Source: Microgenomates group bacterium
GTDB lineage: Bacteria; Patescibacteriota; Microgenomatia; UBA1406; GWC2-37-13
Assembly: GCA_028276105.1 (NCBI GenBank)
Contig: JAPYWZ010000042.1
Coordinates: 1 to 5,966 of the forward strand
Length of the DNA: 5,966 bases
Direction of reading: 5' to 3'
Shown here: in pieces, positions 1 to 4,541 of the stretch
How positions within the stretch are numbered: position 1 is the stretch's first letter
Layout of the letters: each line of letters opens with the position of its first letter
Made by a program: the position numbers and the translations under genes
The notes under the pieces: model-generated
The model's database searches: none
Told to the model about the DNA's origin: nothing
Seen by the model: the letters and a program-made list of their open reading frames with translations, nothing else

Positions 1-448
1 AACGATCAATAACCGCTACCAATTTATTGGCAAACATTGTCTCTTTTGTTTGGCAGATGGCAAAGCGATCAATTTCTTTTAAATAAAAAGTCTCATATTG
101 ATTCGATTTTAAAGCCCAGTCTATCAGACTAAGTTTAATCATATTTCTCTGATTAGGTGGTGACGGATATTTTAAAACATAAAATAACGACCGCGAGCTT
201 CTTTTTTCTAACTTTAAATCCAAAAAATTAAAGATTTTTTTTAACTTTCTATCAACCATTTCTACATCGCTTTTTGGTTTTAAATCAAAATCCAAATCCA
301 AAGAAAACCGATCTAAAAATCCAAGAAGAGTGGCAGCGGTTCCGCCTTTAAAATAAACATTTTGAGCAATTTTACTATCCAAAATCTCCGTCAAAAGCCG
401 CAATAACCAAGCTTTATGTAACGAATCCTCTTTTTTTGGCAAAATCAT
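1..448 (-). CDS. AbiEii-like nucleotidyltransferase toxin of a type IV toxin-antitoxin system (C-terminus outside window)
   Basis: Reading the minus strand from an ATG at 448 gives 149 open codons to the window edge, so only the N-terminal part is seen. Residues 33-56 carry the family's nucleotidyltransferase signature: the glycine pair and threonine of FKGGTAATLL (G35, G36, T37), then R47, S49 and the acidic pair D51/D53 in SLDLDFDL, which would bind metal. IKLSLID (104-110) fits the later strand with a conserved lysine, and MFANKLVAVIDR (138-149) fits the helix that precedes the C-terminal motif, which lies outside the window. In the AbiEii/AbiGii family such proteins are growth-inhibiting nucleotide transferases, and the studied members MenT and AbiEii act on nucleotides or tRNA; the substrate here is unknown. 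The start codon overlaps the stop of the upstream antitoxin gene as ATGA, implying translational coupling. The family call is firm; activity is inferred. Confidence 0.9.
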   Translation of the reverse strand, partial: MILPKKEDSLHKAWLLRLLTEILDSKIAQNVYFKGGTAATLLGFLDRFSLDLDFDLKPKSDVEMVDRKLKKIFNFLDLKLEKRSSRSLFYVLKYPSPPNQRNMIKLSLIDWALKSNQYETFYLKEIDRFAICQTKETMFANKLVAVIDR

Positions 449-987
449 ATTTTTATTGGGTAACCAATAACTTTTTTTATTTCTTTTACTTTTTTCCAAT
501 TTATTTTTTTTGGATTATCAAAATAAAAGTTTGGGTTAAAATAAAGGATGTCTGCCACTGCCCGCTCAAGACTAGCTTTTTTTATCCCCTCTTTTTCAAA
601 AATCTCAAAATCATTATATAAAAACTCATCTTTTAGTTTTCTTACTAAAAATGAATAAGAAGCCAAAGAAAACTTTTTTGAGATATTGGAAACTAAAGTC
701 AAATAATGACTTTTTTGAAAAATCACTCCTTCCTCAATCAAAACTGTCTCACAACTAACATAGGCAAAACGGTGAATAAAGCCTAAAGCCAGTCGAAAAG
801 GATTGATTTTTCCCAAAGGTAAACTGGCGTAAAAACCTTTATGAATGGGAATTAAGATCCCCTTTTTAACATATCTTTTAATGGTTGTGTAAAGGGTATT
901 GTCATTTTTTATCCCCCAAAGCAAAGCTAAATCTTTGGTATGAAAAAGCTTCTCCTCCTGCTTTAATAATTTATCTATTTTGTACAT
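445..987 (-). CDS. AbiEi-like winged-helix antitoxin / transcriptional autorepressor (type IV TA)
   Basis: This 180-residue protein has the layout of AbiEi-type antitoxins. Residues about 1-56 form a winged-helix DNA-binding domain (LLKQEEKLFHTKDLALLWGI, then the recognition helix and a wing ending KGFYASLP). A C-terminal domain follows, containing AYVSCETVLIEEGVI (near 75-90), equivalent to the family's SHESAL-like helix, and LERAVADILYF near the end, equivalent to the family's R-A-x-x-D motif. In characterised AbiE systems the protein neutralises the toxin without stable contact and represses its own operon by binding inverted repeats. It is the first gene of the operon; the toxin follows with a 4-base overlap. 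The ATG at 987-985 lies inside a perfect palindrome and about 8 bases after a -10-like box, so it is probably read from a nearly leaderless mRNA. No Shine-Dalgarno sequence is visible. Confidence 0.87.
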   Translation of the reverse strand: MYKIDKLLKQEEKLFHTKDLALLWGIKNDNTLYTTIKRYVKKGILIPIHKGFYASLPLGKINPFRLALGFIHRFAYVSCETVLIEEGVIFQKSHYLTLVSNISKKFSLASYSFLVRKLKDEFLYNDFEIFEKEGIKKASLERAVADILYFNPNFYFDNPKKINWKKVKEIKKVIGYPIKI

Positions 988-996
988 ATATGTACA
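981..996. promoter_or_regulatory. 16-bp perfect palindrome over the AbiE-like operon start: likely autoregulatory operator
   Basis: TGTACATATATGTACA is a perfect palindrome that spans the predicted transcription start and the antitoxin start codon and touches the last base of the -10 box. AbiEi proteins are known to bind inverted repeats in their own promoter, so this is the obvious operator candidate. A protein bound here would block RNA polymerase. Confidence 0.6.
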
Positions 997-1024
997 GGAT
1001 AATAAAACGTTTTTTATTTGTCAA
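996..1024 (-). promoter_or_regulatory. Predicted promoter of the AbiE-like operon
   Basis: On the minus strand TTGACA (1024-1019, perfect consensus) is followed after 17 bases by TATCCT (1001-996, 4 of 6 matches to TATAAT). Transcription should start near 988-990, at or within about 3 bases of the ATG at 987, which predicts a leaderless or almost leaderless mRNA. Spacing and the -35 box are read directly; use of the promoter is inferred. Confidence 0.65.
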
Positions 1025-1110
1025 GTGAATTTTTTCCTCGGTTCTTTTAAAAATTTGGTTGGTAAAAAATTGAGATTAGATTGTGATATTAACCTAAAGC
1101 CTTAAAAAAA

Positions 1111-1124
1111 CTTGTGTACACAAG
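1111..1124. promoter_or_regulatory. Second TGTACA-centred palindrome (possible distal operator)
   Basis: CTTGTGTACACAAG is a perfect 14-bp palindrome sharing the TGTACA core with the palindrome at 981-996, about 129 bp from it centre to centre. It also sits in a looser dyad formed by TAACCT (1090-1095) and AGGTTA (1134-1139). It may be a second site for the AbiEi-like regulator; it could equally be unrelated. Confidence 0.4.
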
Positions 1125-1165
1125 ATTTTAATAAGGTTATAGGATAAAAAAGAAAGGACGTATAT

Positions 1166-1253
1166 TGTCATGCTGTCCTCCGAGTCGGAGGATCAGCGTC
1201 CCAACAAGATCCTGAAACCTGCCTGCCGGCAGGCAGGTAAATTCAGGATGACA
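1166..1253. repeat. 88-bp MITE/REP-like element with two hairpins and TGTCAT/ATGACA ends
   Basis: The element begins TGTCATGCTG (1166-1175) and ends CAGGATGACA (1244-1253), inverted repeats with one mismatch. Inside are two hairpins: TCCTCCGA/TCGGAGGA around a single G (1176-1192), and a 22-bp perfect palindrome at 1217-1238 extended outward by ATCCTGAA (1209-1216) and TTCAGGAT (1242-1249). It is far richer in G+C than its surroundings. The TGTCAT...ATGACA ends resemble repeats I recall as common in candidate-phylum genomes, which I cannot check here. It encodes no protein. It lies in the divergent gap between the AbiE-like operon and the orphan gene, so it does not obviously serve as a terminator. 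Confidence 0.75.
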
Positions 1254-1342
1254 TAAAATTGTTAATTTAAAAAAAATAATGCTATCGGTCTTAGTTACTT
1301 ATATATTAAATCAACCAATTTTTAAATAGAACCTTTTTCCTC

Positions 1343-1374
1343 TTGACAAGAAGAAGAAGAAGAAGAAGTAAACT
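1343..1374 (+). promoter_or_regulatory. Possible promoter of the orphan gene with a repeat-filled spacer
   Basis: TTGACA (1343-1348) is a perfect -35 box. The best following -10 candidate is TAAACT (1369-1374, 4 of 6 matches) at a spacing of 20 bases, longer than the optimal 17. Losing one AAG unit would give exactly 17. The -35 box is clear; the -10 box is weak, so the promoter is tentative. The transcript would carry a leader of about 25 bases, unlike the other promoters here. Confidence 0.4.
1348..1368 (+). repeat. AAG trinucleotide microsatellite, seven perfect units
   Basis: Seven uninterrupted AAG units follow directly after TTGAC, so the first A also completes a TTGACA hexamer (1343-1348). 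The tract would occupy the whole spacer of the promoter proposed for the downstream gene. Perfect short tandem repeats of this kind change unit number by strand slippage. Confidence 0.9.
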
Positions 1375-1406
1375 AAAAAAAGTTAAAAATTTTGTCATTA
1401 AACCTT

Positions 1407-1868
1407 ATGACTGAACCAACAAAAGAAACCCAAAGACTAACACCTGAGATGATTCAACCAACTCGTGATAATTTAGTCCCACAAGAGGGTTTCTTGATTT
1501 TTTTGCCAAAAGAGGAAGCTTTAAAAATAAACAGCGAATTGTCGCATACTCTTGAAGCTCTTATGATAAATCCTCATAATATAGATAATCGTTTATATTA
1601 TCTGAAATTAATATCACGAATAGGAGATTATTCTTCATTGATAACATATCAGTTAATACAACATTTGGCAGGTAACCAACTAACCCCTGAACAACAACTA
1701 ACAGAAGCTAAATTCATAGAAGATCTTTTACGAAATGCTATTGTAGCAGCGGTGAGACAAATAAAGTATAAAGGATATTCTTTTAATGATCATCAAAAAT
1801 TATTAAAAGAGTTTGAAGAACAGCAAAAAAAAGTTACAGAATTAAAAGAACAATTACAACAAAAATAA
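1407..1868 (+). CDS. Hypothetical helical protein with C-terminal coiled coil
   Basis: I do not recognise a family. The frame is open from a TTG at 1392, but I prefer the ATG at 1407, which gives 153 residues beginning MTEPTKETQRL. The extra five residues would add nothing recognisable, and neither start has a Shine-Dalgarno sequence. The protein is soluble, without signal peptide or membrane helix. Residues about 20-40 could form strands (GFLIFLPKEE), the middle looks all-helical, and the last roughly 25 residues (from KLLKEFEE onward) are charged, heptad-like and glutamine-rich, typical of a short coiled coil that could mediate oligomerisation. The gene stands alone between two toxin-antitoxin operons that both point the other way, behind an AAG-repeat promoter. 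Its codons are as A+T-rich as its neighbours'. Whether it is linked to the flanking systems cannot be told from sequence. Confidence 0.65.
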   Translation: MTEPTKETQRLTPEMIQPTRDNLVPQEGFLIFLPKEEALKINSELSHTLEALMINPHNIDNRLYYLKLISRIGDYSSLITYQLIQHLAGNQLTPEQQLTEAKFIEDLLRNAIVAAVRQIKYKGYSFNDHQKLLKEFEEQQKKVTELKEQLQQK

Positions 1869-1908
1869 TTTTCTTTTCTTAAAAAAACAATAATAACCAA
1901 ATAACCTT

Positions 1909-2163
1909 TCACCTATAAATCTCCCTCCGATGGCCTAAAGTAAGAATAATTATTTTTTCATCCACCACATCAAAAATCACCCGATAATCACCAATGCGAA
2001 AACGGTAGGAGCCGATTTCGAAGTTGACAAGATGATCAGCAAAAACTAAAGGATTGTCAAAAGAGACAAAATAATCAAGTTTTTTAATGATTCTTTTTTG
2101 GACATTTTTTGGCAGTTTTTTTAAATCGCGGACTGCCTGGGGTTTAAATTCGTAAGAATACAT
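1909..2163 (-). CDS. RelE/ParE-family toxin
   Basis: This 84-residue protein has the size and order of a RelE-superfamily toxin: an N-terminal strand and two helices (MYSYEFKPQAVRDLKKLPK and NVQKRIIKKL), then the four-stranded sheet with GSYRFRIGDYRVIF (51-64) and a C-terminal GHRREIYR (77-84). The basic residues R54, R56 and R61 and the final H78/R79/R80/Y83 cluster match positions that in RelE-type enzymes contact and cleave ribosome-bound mRNA; ParE members instead poison gyrase, and sequence alone does not settle which. It begins 2 bases after the stop of its antitoxin gene, so the pair is co-transcribed. A weak TTAGG upstream is not a convincing ribosome binding site. Full length, no sign of decay. 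Confidence 0.9.
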   Translation of the reverse strand: MYSYEFKPQAVRDLKKLPKNVQKRIIKKLDYFVSFDNPLVFADHLVNFEIGSYRFRIGDYRVIFDVVDEKIIILTLGHRREIYR

Positions 2164-2165
2164 TT

Positions 2166-2447
2166 TTATAAACCTAATTGCTTTTTAACTTCACTGGCTT
2201 TAATTGTTTTCTTCTCTTTTCTTGCTTTGGCAATTTTTTTTCTAAAATTTGGGGAAGACAAAGCTTCTAAATCCTCAACCAAACTTTGCCAAAGACGATC
2301 AGGAAGAAGTACTCCCAAAGATTGATCATTTTTTAAAACCCGATAAAAACTACCCGTTTTCTCTGCCTCCAAAAAAAGTCGGGTTAACCCGGCTTGGGCT
2401 TTTTGAATATTGGTAAATTTTTCATCATTGATCAGTTGTTTTATCAT
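2166..2447 (-). CDS. Phd/YefM-like antitoxin of the RelE/ParE-type pair
   Basis: The protein has 93 residues. The first 60 or so resemble the Phd/YefM DNA-binding fold: an N-terminal segment, a helix (NIQKAQAGLTRLFLEAEKTG), then SFYRVLKNDQSLGVLLPDRLWQ, equivalent to the family's strand pair and loop ending in a short helix. The C-terminal part (FRKKIAKARKEKKTIKASEV) is highly charged and probably unstructured until it wraps around the toxin. Such antitoxins neutralise the toxin and, with it, repress the operon. It is the first gene of the pair, with a near-perfect promoter whose -10 box ends 8 bases before the ATG, so translation probably starts on a nearly leaderless mRNA. The family call is less certain than that of the toxin, but position and size support it. 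Confidence 0.8.
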   Translation of the reverse strand: MIKQLINDEKFTNIQKAQAGLTRLFLEAEKTGSFYRVLKNDQSLGVLLPDRLWQSLVEDLEALSSPNFRKKIAKARKEKKTIKASEVKKQLGL

Positions 2448-2455
2448 ATTAAAGA

Positions 2456-2485
2456 ATTATATAATGATTCTGTAATGATTGTCAA
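2456..2485 (-). promoter_or_regulatory. Predicted promoter of the RelE/ParE-type operon
   Basis: On the minus strand TTGACA (2485-2480) and TATAAT (2461-2456) are both perfect consensus boxes, 18 bases apart. Transcription should start near 2448-2450, within about 3 bases of the ATG at 2447. The -35 region ACTTGACAA is identical over nine bases to that of the AbiE-like promoter. Confidence 0.8.
2462..2480. promoter_or_regulatory. Direct repeat in the promoter spacer: candidate antitoxin operator
   Basis: TAATGATT occurs at 2462-2469 and 2473-2480, offset by 11 bp, about one helical turn, and the pair fills the spacer between the -35 and -10 boxes of the toxin-antitoxin promoter. This is a typical place for a toxin-antitoxin complex to bind. 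The repeat is observed; binding is inferred. Confidence 0.4.
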
Positions 2486-2507
2486 GTCGGGGTAAATTTT
2501 ATAAAAT
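2479..2507 (+). promoter_or_regulatory. Predicted promoter of the glycosyltransferase operon
   Basis: TTGTCA (2479-2484, 5 of 6) and TAAAAT (2502-2507, 5 of 6) are 17 bases apart and end 6 bases before the ATG at 2514, so the mRNA would start at or beside the start codon. Its -35 box is the opposite strand of the divergent promoter's -35 box, so the two promoters should compete for polymerase. Confidence 0.6.
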
Positions 2508-2513
2508 TCTTTT

Positions 2514-3731
2514 ATGACTCAAGTTTTATGTTTTGATCCAACTTCGTTAGATACTCAATCAAAGGTACGAGGAATTGGAAGATATTTACAGATTTTAAAA
2601 GAAAACTTTCCCGAATGGACTTTCTCCAATACGTTACACGTTTCACGTTATACGTTACATACCTTCATCAATCCTTTTTTTAATTTTTTACAAAAACCAT
2701 TAACCTTAAAAAGAATTGCCAAAAAACAAATCGCTGTTATTCACGATCTTATTCCTTTAAAATACCCCTCAAAATTTCCCGCAGGTATTCGCGGTAATTT
2801 TAACATCTTTTTAAATAAACTTTCTTTAAAAAACTATGACTTAATTGTCACCGACTCGGAAACAAGCAAAAAAGATATCATCCAAATTTTAAAAATATCA
2901 GAGGAAAAAGTAAAAGTCATTTATCCATGCTTACCAAAAGTATTTAAAAAAGTATCAAGTAGCAAGTATCAAGTATTAAGGAAAAAAACAAAAAAAGAAA
3001 AACCCCTTACTTCTTACTCCTTACTACTTAATACTAACTTCTGTCTTTATGTCGGTGATGCTACTTGGAATAAAAATTTAGTCAATTTAGCTCGCGCTAT
3101 AAAAATTGCCAATGTCACTTGTGTTTTTGTTGGGAAGATATTTGAACTCTTATCCTCACCAAAAGACAATAAAATTTTCGCAGCGAGTCAGTTGTCTGAG
3201 CAAGTGAGCGAGCCGAGTAACCCCGATTCGAGGCGACGAGGCGAGCGAACGATCCCCCGCCTAAATTACAATTTTTGGCGGGAGATGCGAGTTGATCTTG
3301 TAAGAAAATTTTCATTGTCGACATTCTCCCACCCTTGGCAAAAAGAATTAAAAAATTTTTTTCAATTAGTCAAAGATGATAAACGATTTATTTTTTTAGG
3401 CTATGTTGCCGATGAAGATTTAATCAAACTTTATCAAAAAGCCAGTTTAAATATTTTACCTTCTCGCGATGAGGGTTTTGGTTTTTCTTATCTTGAAGCC
3501 TCATCGCAAGGGTGTCCTTCAATTTTAAGTGATATTCCGGTTTTCAAAGAAATAGCTAAAGATACCGCTTTTTTTGCCAACCCAGAAAATCCCAATGACA
3601 TTGCTGATAAAATCATTGAGCTTTACTTTGACAAAAACCGCCAAAAAACTTTGGGGAATGCAGCCAAAAAAAGAATTCAATTTTTTTCTTGTGAAAAATT
3701 TAAAAAAAGTTTTTTAGAAATTATTGATTAA
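2514..3731 (+). CDS. Family-4 (group 1) glycosyltransferase with repeat-derived insertions
   Basis: The 405-residue protein has the GT-B layout of GT4 retaining glycosyltransferases. The N-terminal half has the acceptor-side glycine loop RGIGRYL (19-25) and AVIHDLIPLKYP. The C-terminal half opens with LYVGDATWNKN and includes FIFLGYV. The nucleotide-sugar signature is the EX7E motif, E320 to E328 in EGFGFSYLE, followed by a conserved glycine (SSQG). There is no signal peptide; it should work at the inner face of the membrane on surface or lipid-linked glycans, with donor and acceptor unknown. Three stretches look foreign: residues 40-50 and about 147-176 come from 7-bp tandem repeats, and about 218-269 from a G+C-rich element with inverted ends. 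All keep the frame open, and the second falls in the linker between the two domains. The start ATG lies just after its promoter. A membrane-protein gene follows after 3 bases. Confidence 0.88.
   Translation: MTQVLCFDPTSLDTQSKVRGIGRYLQILKENFPEWTFSNTLHVSRYTLHTFINPFFNFLQKPLTLKRIAKKQIAVIHDLIPLKYPSKFPAGIRGNFNIFLNKLSLKNYDLIVTDSETSKKDIIQILKISEEKVKVIYPCLPKVFKKVSSSKYQVLRKKTKKEKPLTSYSLLLNTNFCLYVGDATWNKNLVNLARAIKIANVTCVFVGKIFELLSSPKDNKIFAASQLSEQVSEPSNPDSRRRGERTIPRLNYNFWREMRVDLVRKFSLSTFSHPWQKELKNFFQLVKDDKRFIFLGYVADEDLIKLYQKASLNILPSRDEGFGFSYLEASSQGCPSILSDIPVFKEIAKDTAFFANPENPNDIADKIIELYFDKNRQKTLGNAAKKRIQFFSCEKFKKSFLEIID
2631..2658 (+). repeat. Heptamer array ACGTTNN, four units, inside the glycosyltransferase gene
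   Basis: Four consecutive 7-bp units share ACGTT with two variable bases. The array encodes residues 40-49. It is the reverse complement of the NNAACGT array at 5862-5917, so both belong to one repeat type. Confidence 0.8.
2951..3039 (+). repeat. Inverted pair of heptamer arrays inside the glycosyltransferase gene
   Basis: Positions 2951-2978 contain four units of AGTANNA. Positions 3005-3039 contain five units whose reverse complement is AGTAAGN-like. The arms flank an A-rich loop and could form an imperfect hairpin. They encode residues about 147-176, in the expected linker between the two Rossmann domains. The same repeat type fills the gap before rpiB. Confidence 0.75.
3165..3319. mobile_element. 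155-bp G+C-rich palindromic element inserted in frame in the glycosyltransferase gene
   Basis: The left end GACAATAAAATTTTC (3165-3179) is an inverted repeat, apart from one extra base, of the right end GAAAATTTTCATTGTC (3304-3319). Between them lies G+C-rich DNA unlike the rest of the gene, with GCGAG/GAGGCGA-like repeats (3180-3255) and a CCCGCC/GGCGGG hairpin (about 3256-3282). The whole stretch is translated without a stop, giving a low-complexity polar segment rich in S, E and R. It resembles in behaviour the Rickettsia palindromic elements that insert within coding genes. The edges are uncertain by a few bases. Confidence 0.55.
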
Positions 3732-3734
3732 AAA

Positions 3735-4019
3735 ATGAACTTTTTTGTCTTTACCCAAACAATTTTGGTTGCCACCTCTTCAGCAAAAGCAACCACCGAC
3801 TCTTTTTCTTTTGCCACTTATGTAATTCTTTCTCTTCTTTATATTATGATTATGCACTTTGCGGTTAATATGGGCAGTGAATTTAACCTAATGCAAATGA
3901 TTTTCTTTTTTGTTTTTAGTGGCATTTTGGGATATCTTTTTTTAGGGTATGAGACGGCTTTTGTCGTTGGTGTCGTTTTGTCTTTAATTTTTATCAGCGG
4001 TCCAAGAAAAGATTTGTAA
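3735..4019 (+). CDS. Small hypothetical membrane protein
   Basis: The 94-residue protein begins 3 bases after the stop of the glycosyltransferase gene and is surely co-transcribed. Three membrane helices can be read at about 27-44, 54-71 and 73-89, followed by a short basic tail (GPRKDL), which suggests a cytoplasmic C-terminus. I recognise no family or catalytic motif. The first 26 residues include LVATSSAKATTDS, encoded by DNA with a 7-bp inverted repeat, TGGTTGC (3766-3772) and GCAACCA (3789-3795), so part of the N-terminus may come from a repeat. No ribosome binding site is visible; translation may rely on coupling with the upstream gene. A role with the glycosyltransferase is possible from position only. 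Confidence 0.65.
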   Translation: MNFFVFTQTILVATSSAKATTDSFSFATYVILSLLYIMIMHFAVNMGSEFNLMQMIFFFVFSGILGYLFLGYETAFVVGVVLSLIFISGPRKDL

Positions 4020-4020
4020 A

Positions 4021-4062
4021 ACTTAATACTTGCTCCTTACTACTTAATACTTTATACTATTC
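4021..4062 (+). repeat. Heptamer array ACTTNNT filling the gap before rpiB
   Basis: Five consecutive 7-bp units (4021-4055) plus a degenerate sixth take up the whole gap between the membrane-protein stop and rpiB. Read on the other strand they are AGTANNA, the type seen at 2951-2978 in the glycosyltransferase gene. Confidence 0.8.
4030..4058 (+). promoter_or_regulatory. Predicted rpiB promoter formed by the heptamer array
   Basis: TATACT (4053-4058, 5 of 6 matches) ends 6 bases before the rpiB ATG. A partial -35 box TTGCTC (4030-4035, 3 of 6) lies 17 bases upstream of it. Both boxes fall within the repeat units. It predicts a leaderless rpiB mRNA in addition to read-through from the upstream genes. 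Confidence 0.5.
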
Positions 4063-4064
4063 TT

Positions 4065-4535
4065 ATGACTATCTTTATCGCCGCCGACCATCGGGGTTTT
4101 GAGCTAAAAAACAAACTGATTGAGTATCTTCAAGAAAAAAATATCCGAGTTGAGGACATGGGCAATTACCAATATGATCCTTTGGATGACTATCCTGACT
4201 TTGCCAAAAAAGTGGCACAAGCGGTTTTGCAAAATCCCAAAGATTTTTTAGGAATTGTCATCTGTGGCTCTGGGGTTGGCGTCTCAATCACCGTAAACCG
4301 CTTCAAAGGCATCCGTTGTGCTTTGGGGTTTTCTTGCGATCAAGTAAAACATGCCAAAGAAAATGATCACATCAATGTTTTAGCTTTGGCTTCGGATTAT
4401 TTAAAAAATGACAACGACGAAAATGGAAAAAGTCTAGAATTAGCAAAAAAACTAGTTGATACCTTCATTGAAACTCAACCAAAAATGGAAGAAAAGTATT
4501 TAAGACGGATTAAAAAAATTGATGAAGAAGAGTAA
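4065..4535 (+). CDS. rpiB: RpiB/LacAB-family sugar-phosphate isomerase (probable ribose-5-phosphate isomerase B)
   Basis: RpiB interconverts ribose 5-phosphate and ribulose 5-phosphate in the non-oxidative pentose phosphate pathway in the cytoplasm. The 156-residue protein is close to normal length. It shows the N-terminal AADHRGFELK with D8 and H9, DDYPDFA (41-47), the ICGSGVGVS loop with catalytic base C67, NRFKGIR for phosphate binding, and the basic YLRRIKKI near the C-terminus. One thing is odd: where most members read HND-x-NVLA, this one reads ENDHINVLA, so the usual ring-opening histidine is N100 and a histidine appears at 102. That leaves room for a shifted active site or a different substrate such as allose or galactose 6-phosphate. 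It follows the membrane-protein gene, and its stop is 6 bases from that of convergent ychF. Confidence 0.88.
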   Translation: MTIFIAADHRGFELKNKLIEYLQEKNIRVEDMGNYQYDPLDDYPDFAKKVAQAVLQNPKDFLGIVICGSGVGVSITVNRFKGIRCALGFSCDQVKHAKENDHINVLALASDYLKNDNDENGKSLELAKKLVDTFIETQPKMEEKYLRRIKKIDEEE

Positions 4536-4541
4536 CTTCTT

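Larger units (their letters stand above)
988..1406. other. Gene-free stretch between the AbiE-like operon and the orphan gene
   Basis: No supported reading frame is seen. The stretch holds the AbiE-like promoter and operator, a second palindrome (1111-1124), the hairpin element at 1166-1253, an A+T-rich segment at 1254-1340 in which I see no structure, and the AAG microsatellite with its possible promoter. Confidence 0.7.

Noticed and set aside
436..621. Plus-strand 61-residue reading frame
   Set aside because: It lies antisense to the AbiEi-like gene, its product is a phenylalanine- and tyrosine-rich artefact of A-rich coding on the other strand, and it has no promoter.
1090..1139. Intrinsic terminator at the TAACCT/AGGTTA dyad
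   Set aside because: No gene reads into it from either side, the outer arms are off-centre by 6 bases and no proper T-run follows; the inner palindrome is better seen as a binding site.
1392..1406. TTG start giving a five-residue extension of the orphan protein
   Set aside because: An ATG follows at 1407; the extension has no conserved look and the TTG has no ribosome binding site.
1879..1910. Another heptamer array (ATAACC-like units) downstream of the orphan gene
   Set aside because: The spacing is not a steady 7 bases and only two or three loose matches are present.
3180..3300. Structured RNA gene or tRNA in the G+C-rich part of the glycosyltransferase gene
   Set aside because: I see no cloverleaf or known RNA core; the hairpins are explained by a palindromic repeat element within an open frame.
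3115..3324. Minus-strand 69-residue reading frame
   Set aside because: It is the opposite strand of the G+C-rich insertion in the glycosyltransferase gene and shows no family feature.
4536..4541. Terminator between convergent rpiB and ychF
   Set aside because: Only 6 bases separate the stop codons and no hairpin with a T-run is visible on either strand.
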